A DNA stretch of 8,046 bases from contig CAMBLP010000099.1 in NCBI GenBank assembly GCA_945868195.1, positions 1 to 8,046 of the forward strand, written 5' to 3'. A program made the translations under genes and the position numbers. A model generated the notes under the pieces. It did not search any database. It saw only the letters and a program-made list of their open reading frames with translations, and was not told the DNA's origin. The stretch comes from Bordetella parapertussis. GTDB taxonomy: Bacteria > Pseudomonadota > Gammaproteobacteria > Burkholderiales > Burkholderiaceae_B. This document shows, piece by piece, positions 5,646-8,046 of the stretch. The first letter of the stretch is position 1. Every line of letters begins with the position of its first letter.

Positions 5646-6929
5646 ATGTTTGAACGATTTATCAGGGGTCGTTCGCTAGAGACGGCTAAAAAGACCGCGT
5701 TGCATTTGCTCTCGGAAAAGGGGGAGGCCAATGCTCAAAACGTGGCTGCCAAGTTATTGGAAACGTTTCATTCCCTGGATCGTGTTGAACAACTCAGTTT
5801 TTTTGAATTTTTGTCGGTGAGCTTCAACCCTAACCCTGGCGCTGTGCTTGCAGCCGCACAGCGCTACGCGGATCGTCCCGATCACGCGAGTTTGAATCAT
5901 CTTTTTCTGACGGTCGAGCCGCCGCGCCAAGAGTTACTCCGGCGCATGAATCGCACAGCGGGTGGGACGCATGCGATCGTGCAAATGCGGGAGCGTCTGT
6001 TGGGTTATCTGAAAGCCCATCCAGAACTCAAGTCAGTCGATTCAGATATTCAGCACGTCTTTAGTTCCTGGTTTAATCCCGGATTCTTGGAGCTTCATGA
6101 AATCACCTGGTCTTCGCCAGCGATTCTGTTAGAAAAGATTATCAAACATGAGTCAGTCCATGCGATTGATGGTTGGGACGATCTGCGTCGTCGCTTGCAA
6201 CCGGATCGAAAATGTTTTGCTTTTTTTCATCCTCAGCTACCGGGCGAACCACTGATTTTTGTCGAGGTTGCACTCGTCCCGACCATTGCCCGGGAGGTAG
6301 GACCTTTGCTCGATAAAAAGGCGCTCGCCATTGATGCAAAGAAGTTCAAGACGGCCATTTTTTATTCAATTAGCAATTGCCAGCCGGGTTTAAAAGGCGT
6401 GTCATTAGGTAACTTCTTGATTAAACGCGTAGCTGAAAAAATTCAACAAGAGATCCCCTCCATTAAAACGTTTAGCACTTTGTCACCTATTCCAGGATTT
6501 ACAAAATGGTTGGATTCAGGTGTCAAGATTGAGCAGTTTAATCTGACTCCTGTTAAGCGTACCAAGGTTGAGGATGCGTTTAAGTTGCTGCGCGCGAGAG
6601 GACAGTCGTGGTCTAAAGTGCTGGCTGCTGGCTGGTCCAGTGCGACGGTGAGCGAAGCGGAAAAAGCAGCATTGATGCGCTTGTGTTTTATTTATCTTAC
6701 GCAAGAGACATGCTCGCGCGAAGGTGATGCGGTGGCGAAATTTCACCTCTCCAATGGCGCTCAGCTCTACAACATTAATTGGGCGGCGGACTTGTCTAAA
6801 AAGGGCGTGGCCCAATCTAGTAGTCTGATGGTGAATTATCTCTATGAGCTCGATGAGATTGAAAACAATCACGAAGCTTTTGTGAACAAGACCGTCGTAT
6901 TTGCAAAAAGTTTGGAAAAGTTGGTTTGA
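5646..6929 (+). CDS. matA: Malonyl-CoA decarboxylase (MCD/MatA family)
   Basis: Decarboxylates malonyl-CoA to acetyl-CoA and CO2, in the cytoplasm (no signal or membrane segment). With the start used here the product is 427 aa. The N-terminal helical part (about 1-125) includes EPPRQELLRRMN; the GNAT-like catalytic part follows. Family hallmarks are seen: VSLGNFLIKRV (about 252-262), the serine of TLSPIPGF (about S280) and the FHLSNGA motif (about H367), matching the catalytic Ser and His of human MLYCD, then NINWAADLS and MVNYLYELDE. Three in-frame starts exist: TTG 5583, ATG 5631 and ATG 5646. I chose 5646 because GGAG at 5633-5636 stands 9 nt ahead; ATG 5631 is the next best, and TTG 5583 has no ribosome site and would put the 5591-5606 dyad inside the gene. 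In rhizobia MatA works with malonyl-CoA synthetase MatB and a malonate carrier; the downstream Bug receptor suggests a similar malonate pathway here, though no matB is in the window. Confidence 0.92.
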   Translation: MFERFIRGRSLETAKKTALHLLSEKGEANAQNVAAKLLETFHSLDRVEQLSFFEFLSVSFNPNPGAVLAAAQRYADRPDHASLNHLFLTVEPPRQELLRRMNRTAGGTHAIVQMRERLLGYLKAHPELKSVDSDIQHVFSSWFNPGFLELHEITWSSPAILLEKIIKHESVHAIDGWDDLRRRLQPDRKCFAFFHPQLPGEPLIFVEVALVPTIAREVGPLLDKKALAIDAKKFKTAIFYSISNCQPGLKGVSLGNFLIKRVAEKIQQEIPSIKTFSTLSPIPGFTKWLDSGVKIEQFNLTPVKRTKVEDAFKLLRARGQSWSKVLAAGWSSATVSEAEKAALMRLCFIYLTQETCSREGDAVAKFHLSNGAQLYNINWAADLSKKGVAQSSSLMVNYLYELDEIENNHEAFVNKTVVFAKSLEKLV

Positions 6930-6953
6930 AAGTCCCAATCAATGTGAACCCAG

Positions 6954-6980
6954 ATAACCTAATAACCTAGGGTTTATAGG
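6954..6980 (+). repeat. Tandem 8-bp repeats with an inverted copy, upstream of the Bug gene
   Basis: ATAACCTA occurs twice in direct tandem (6954-6961 and 6962-6969), followed by an imperfect inverted copy in GGTTTATAGG (6971-6980). The arms CCTAATAACC (6958-6967) and GGTTTATAGG can pair as 4 bp, a 2x2 mismatch and 4 bp around a TAG loop. A G-run rather than a T-run follows, so it is a poor terminator. Repeated sites for a regulator of the Bug gene are a reasonable guess. The rest of the 137-nt gap holds the -10-like element listed separately and a ribosome site. Confidence 0.45.
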
Positions 6981-7003
6981 GGGGTATTCGATCTGCCTAT
7001 CGG

Positions 7004-7009
7004 TATAAA
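7004..7009 (+). promoter_or_regulatory. Possible -10 element of the Bug gene
   Basis: TATAAA (5/6 match to TATAAT) stands about 50 nt before the first GTG start codon. No recognisable -35 lies 16-18 nt upstream; that region is the G-run and the repeat block at 6954-6980, so an activator may be needed. The gene could equally be read through from the decarboxylase gene, since no good terminator separates them. Confidence 0.3.
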
Positions 7010-7066
7010 CTACTGGATCACGAAGGCTAATAGTGCTTTCATACTCATTTGAGCAAGGAGTGAACT

Positions 7067-8046
7067 GTGGTGAATAAACTCATTCGTAATGTCGGTTTGG
7101 CGCTTGGTGTATTGGCAGTGGCCGCCTCACCGATTGCTTCGGCACAGCAGTGGCCTGTCAAACCCGTGACTTTTGTTTCGCCCTTTCCTCCAGGAGGTTC
7201 TGTTGACCCTCTGGCACGTTTATTTGCGGCGAAGTTATCCGAATCCCTCGGTCAGCAGTTTATCGTCGAGAACCGTACAGGTGCCTCGGGCTCGATCGGG
7301 ACAGGTTATGTCGCCAAAGCGCCTGCTGATGGTTACACCTTTGTATTCGTGTTTGATACGCATGCGACGAATCCTTACTTGCTGCCAAAGATGACCTTTG
7401 ACACGGTCAAAGATCTGACGCCAGTGATGTTGGTAGGTACAGCCCCGATGGCGTTTGCCACAGCACCTTCCAAGCCCTATAAAACTTTTGGCGACTACGT
7501 GAAGGCGGCTAAAGCCAAGCCTGACAGCGTGAGCTATGGTTCAGTCGGAAGCGGTAGCTTGGGTCACCTGGCGATGACGCTGTTACAGAAAGATGGCAAC
7601 TTTAAAGTTGTGCACGTCCCCTACAAGGGCGGTGGCCCAATGTCCATTGACATTATGGGTGGCCAGATCGACGGTGGCATCGGTTCAGTCGCTGTCTTGG
7701 GCAACCATATCCGTAACGGAAAAATGCGTGCGCTCGCTGTGACCGGTGAAACACGCGCAGCGTCCTTGCCTGATGTGCCGACCATGGTTGAACTGGGTTA
7801 CAAAGGCTTTTCAGCCGAAGCTTGGTGGGCAATTTATGCACCTGCTGGCACGCCTAAAGCCATTATCGACAAACTTAATGCTGAGATCGTCAAAATCACC
7901 AAGCAACCTGATGTCAACAAGCAGTTGACCGTGACGCTTGGAATGAACTTGAAGGCAAGCTCTCCTGAAGCCTTGGGTAAGTTCACGGCTTCCGAGATGG
8001 CACGCTGGTCCAAAGTCATCAAGGAAAACAGCATCAAGCCTGATTG
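7067..8046 (+). CDS. Bug-family (TctC) periplasmic solute-binding protein, tripartite tricarboxylate transporter type
   Basis: All 326 codons are visible and the window ends on TG, almost certainly the first two bases of a TGA stop, so only one base is missing and the length is normal for the family. Residues 1-26 are a Sec signal peptide (K4, R7, hydrophobic core, ASA then QQ). Family signatures follow: the PFPPGGSVDPLAR segment (39-51), VENRTGASGSIG (67-78), YGSVGSGSLGHLA (157-169), VPYKGGGP (184-191), and RALAVTG then SLPDVPTM and APAGTP toward the C-terminus. Bug proteins bind carboxylates or other small polar metabolites in the periplasm, and many lack a linked TctAB permease. GTG 7067 or the adjacent GTG 7070 may be used, with AAGGAG at 7055-7060 giving spacing of 6 or 9 nt. 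Its place after malonyl-CoA decarboxylase suggests malonate or a related dicarboxylate as ligand; the sequence alone does not show the ligand. Confidence 0.92.
   Translation, partial: MVNKLIRNVGLALGVLAVAASPIASAQQWPVKPVTFVSPFPPGGSVDPLARLFAAKLSESLGQQFIVENRTGASGSIGTGYVAKAPADGYTFVFVFDTHATNPYLLPKMTFDTVKDLTPVMLVGTAPMAFATAPSKPYKTFGDYVKAAKAKPDSVSYGSVGSGSLGHLAMTLLQKDGNFKVVHVPYKGGGPMSIDIMGGQIDGGIGSVAVLGNHIRNGKMRALAVTGETRAASLPDVPTMVELGYKGFSAEAWWAIYAPAGTPKAIIDKLNAEIVKITKQPDVNKQLTVTLGMNLKASSPEALGKFTASEMARWSKVIKENSIKPD

Noticed and set aside
6516..6938. 140-aa minus-strand open frame
   Set aside because: It is antisense to the conserved catalytic part of malonyl-CoA decarboxylase, with no supporting motif.

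Overview
The window looks like a chromosomal segment of a betaproteobacterium, most likely Burkholderiales. The main reason is the Bug-type (TctC family) periplasmic solute receptor at the right end, a family greatly expanded in that order. A MatA-type malonyl-CoA decarboxylase beside it, a CusR/CopR-type two-component system and moderate G+C (about half, judged by eye) also fit. Genus assignment is not possible from what I can see.

Left part (1-4351) is a copper or heavy-metal response module. Two genes run leftward: a TolC-family outer-membrane factor (810-2093), then a Tat-exported multicopper oxidase (1-803, cut by the window edge), only 6 nt apart. Divergently, a CusR/CopR-type response regulator (2316-2999, TTG start) and its membrane histidine kinase (2999-4351) run rightward and overlap by one base (TAATG). 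The divergent intergenic region holds a near-perfect 20-bp dyad (2195-2214) with the layout of known CusR/CopR boxes. It lies about 53-57 bp from the transcription starts I infer on each side, so the simplest model is that periplasmic Cu (or Ag) activates the kinase, and the regulator switches on both operons from one site.

Middle part (4387-5517, leftward) is one gene for a predicted secreted protein of 376 aa that I cannot assign to a function. It converges on the kinase gene, and a strong intrinsic terminator for it sits inside the last codons of the kinase gene (4308-4336). Its promoter region is shared head-to-head with the next gene and contains a perfect 6-4-6 dyad (5591-5606).

Right part (5646-8046) is a probable malonate module: malonyl-CoA decarboxylase (5646-6929) followed, after a 137-nt gap carrying tandem and inverted 8-bp repeats, by a Bug-family binding protein (7067 to the window end, with all but the last base of its presumed TGA stop). 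The pairing suggests the receptor captures malonate or a related dicarboxylate; this is inference from context. I see no tRNA, rRNA, CRISPR array, insertion sequence or phage gene in the window.
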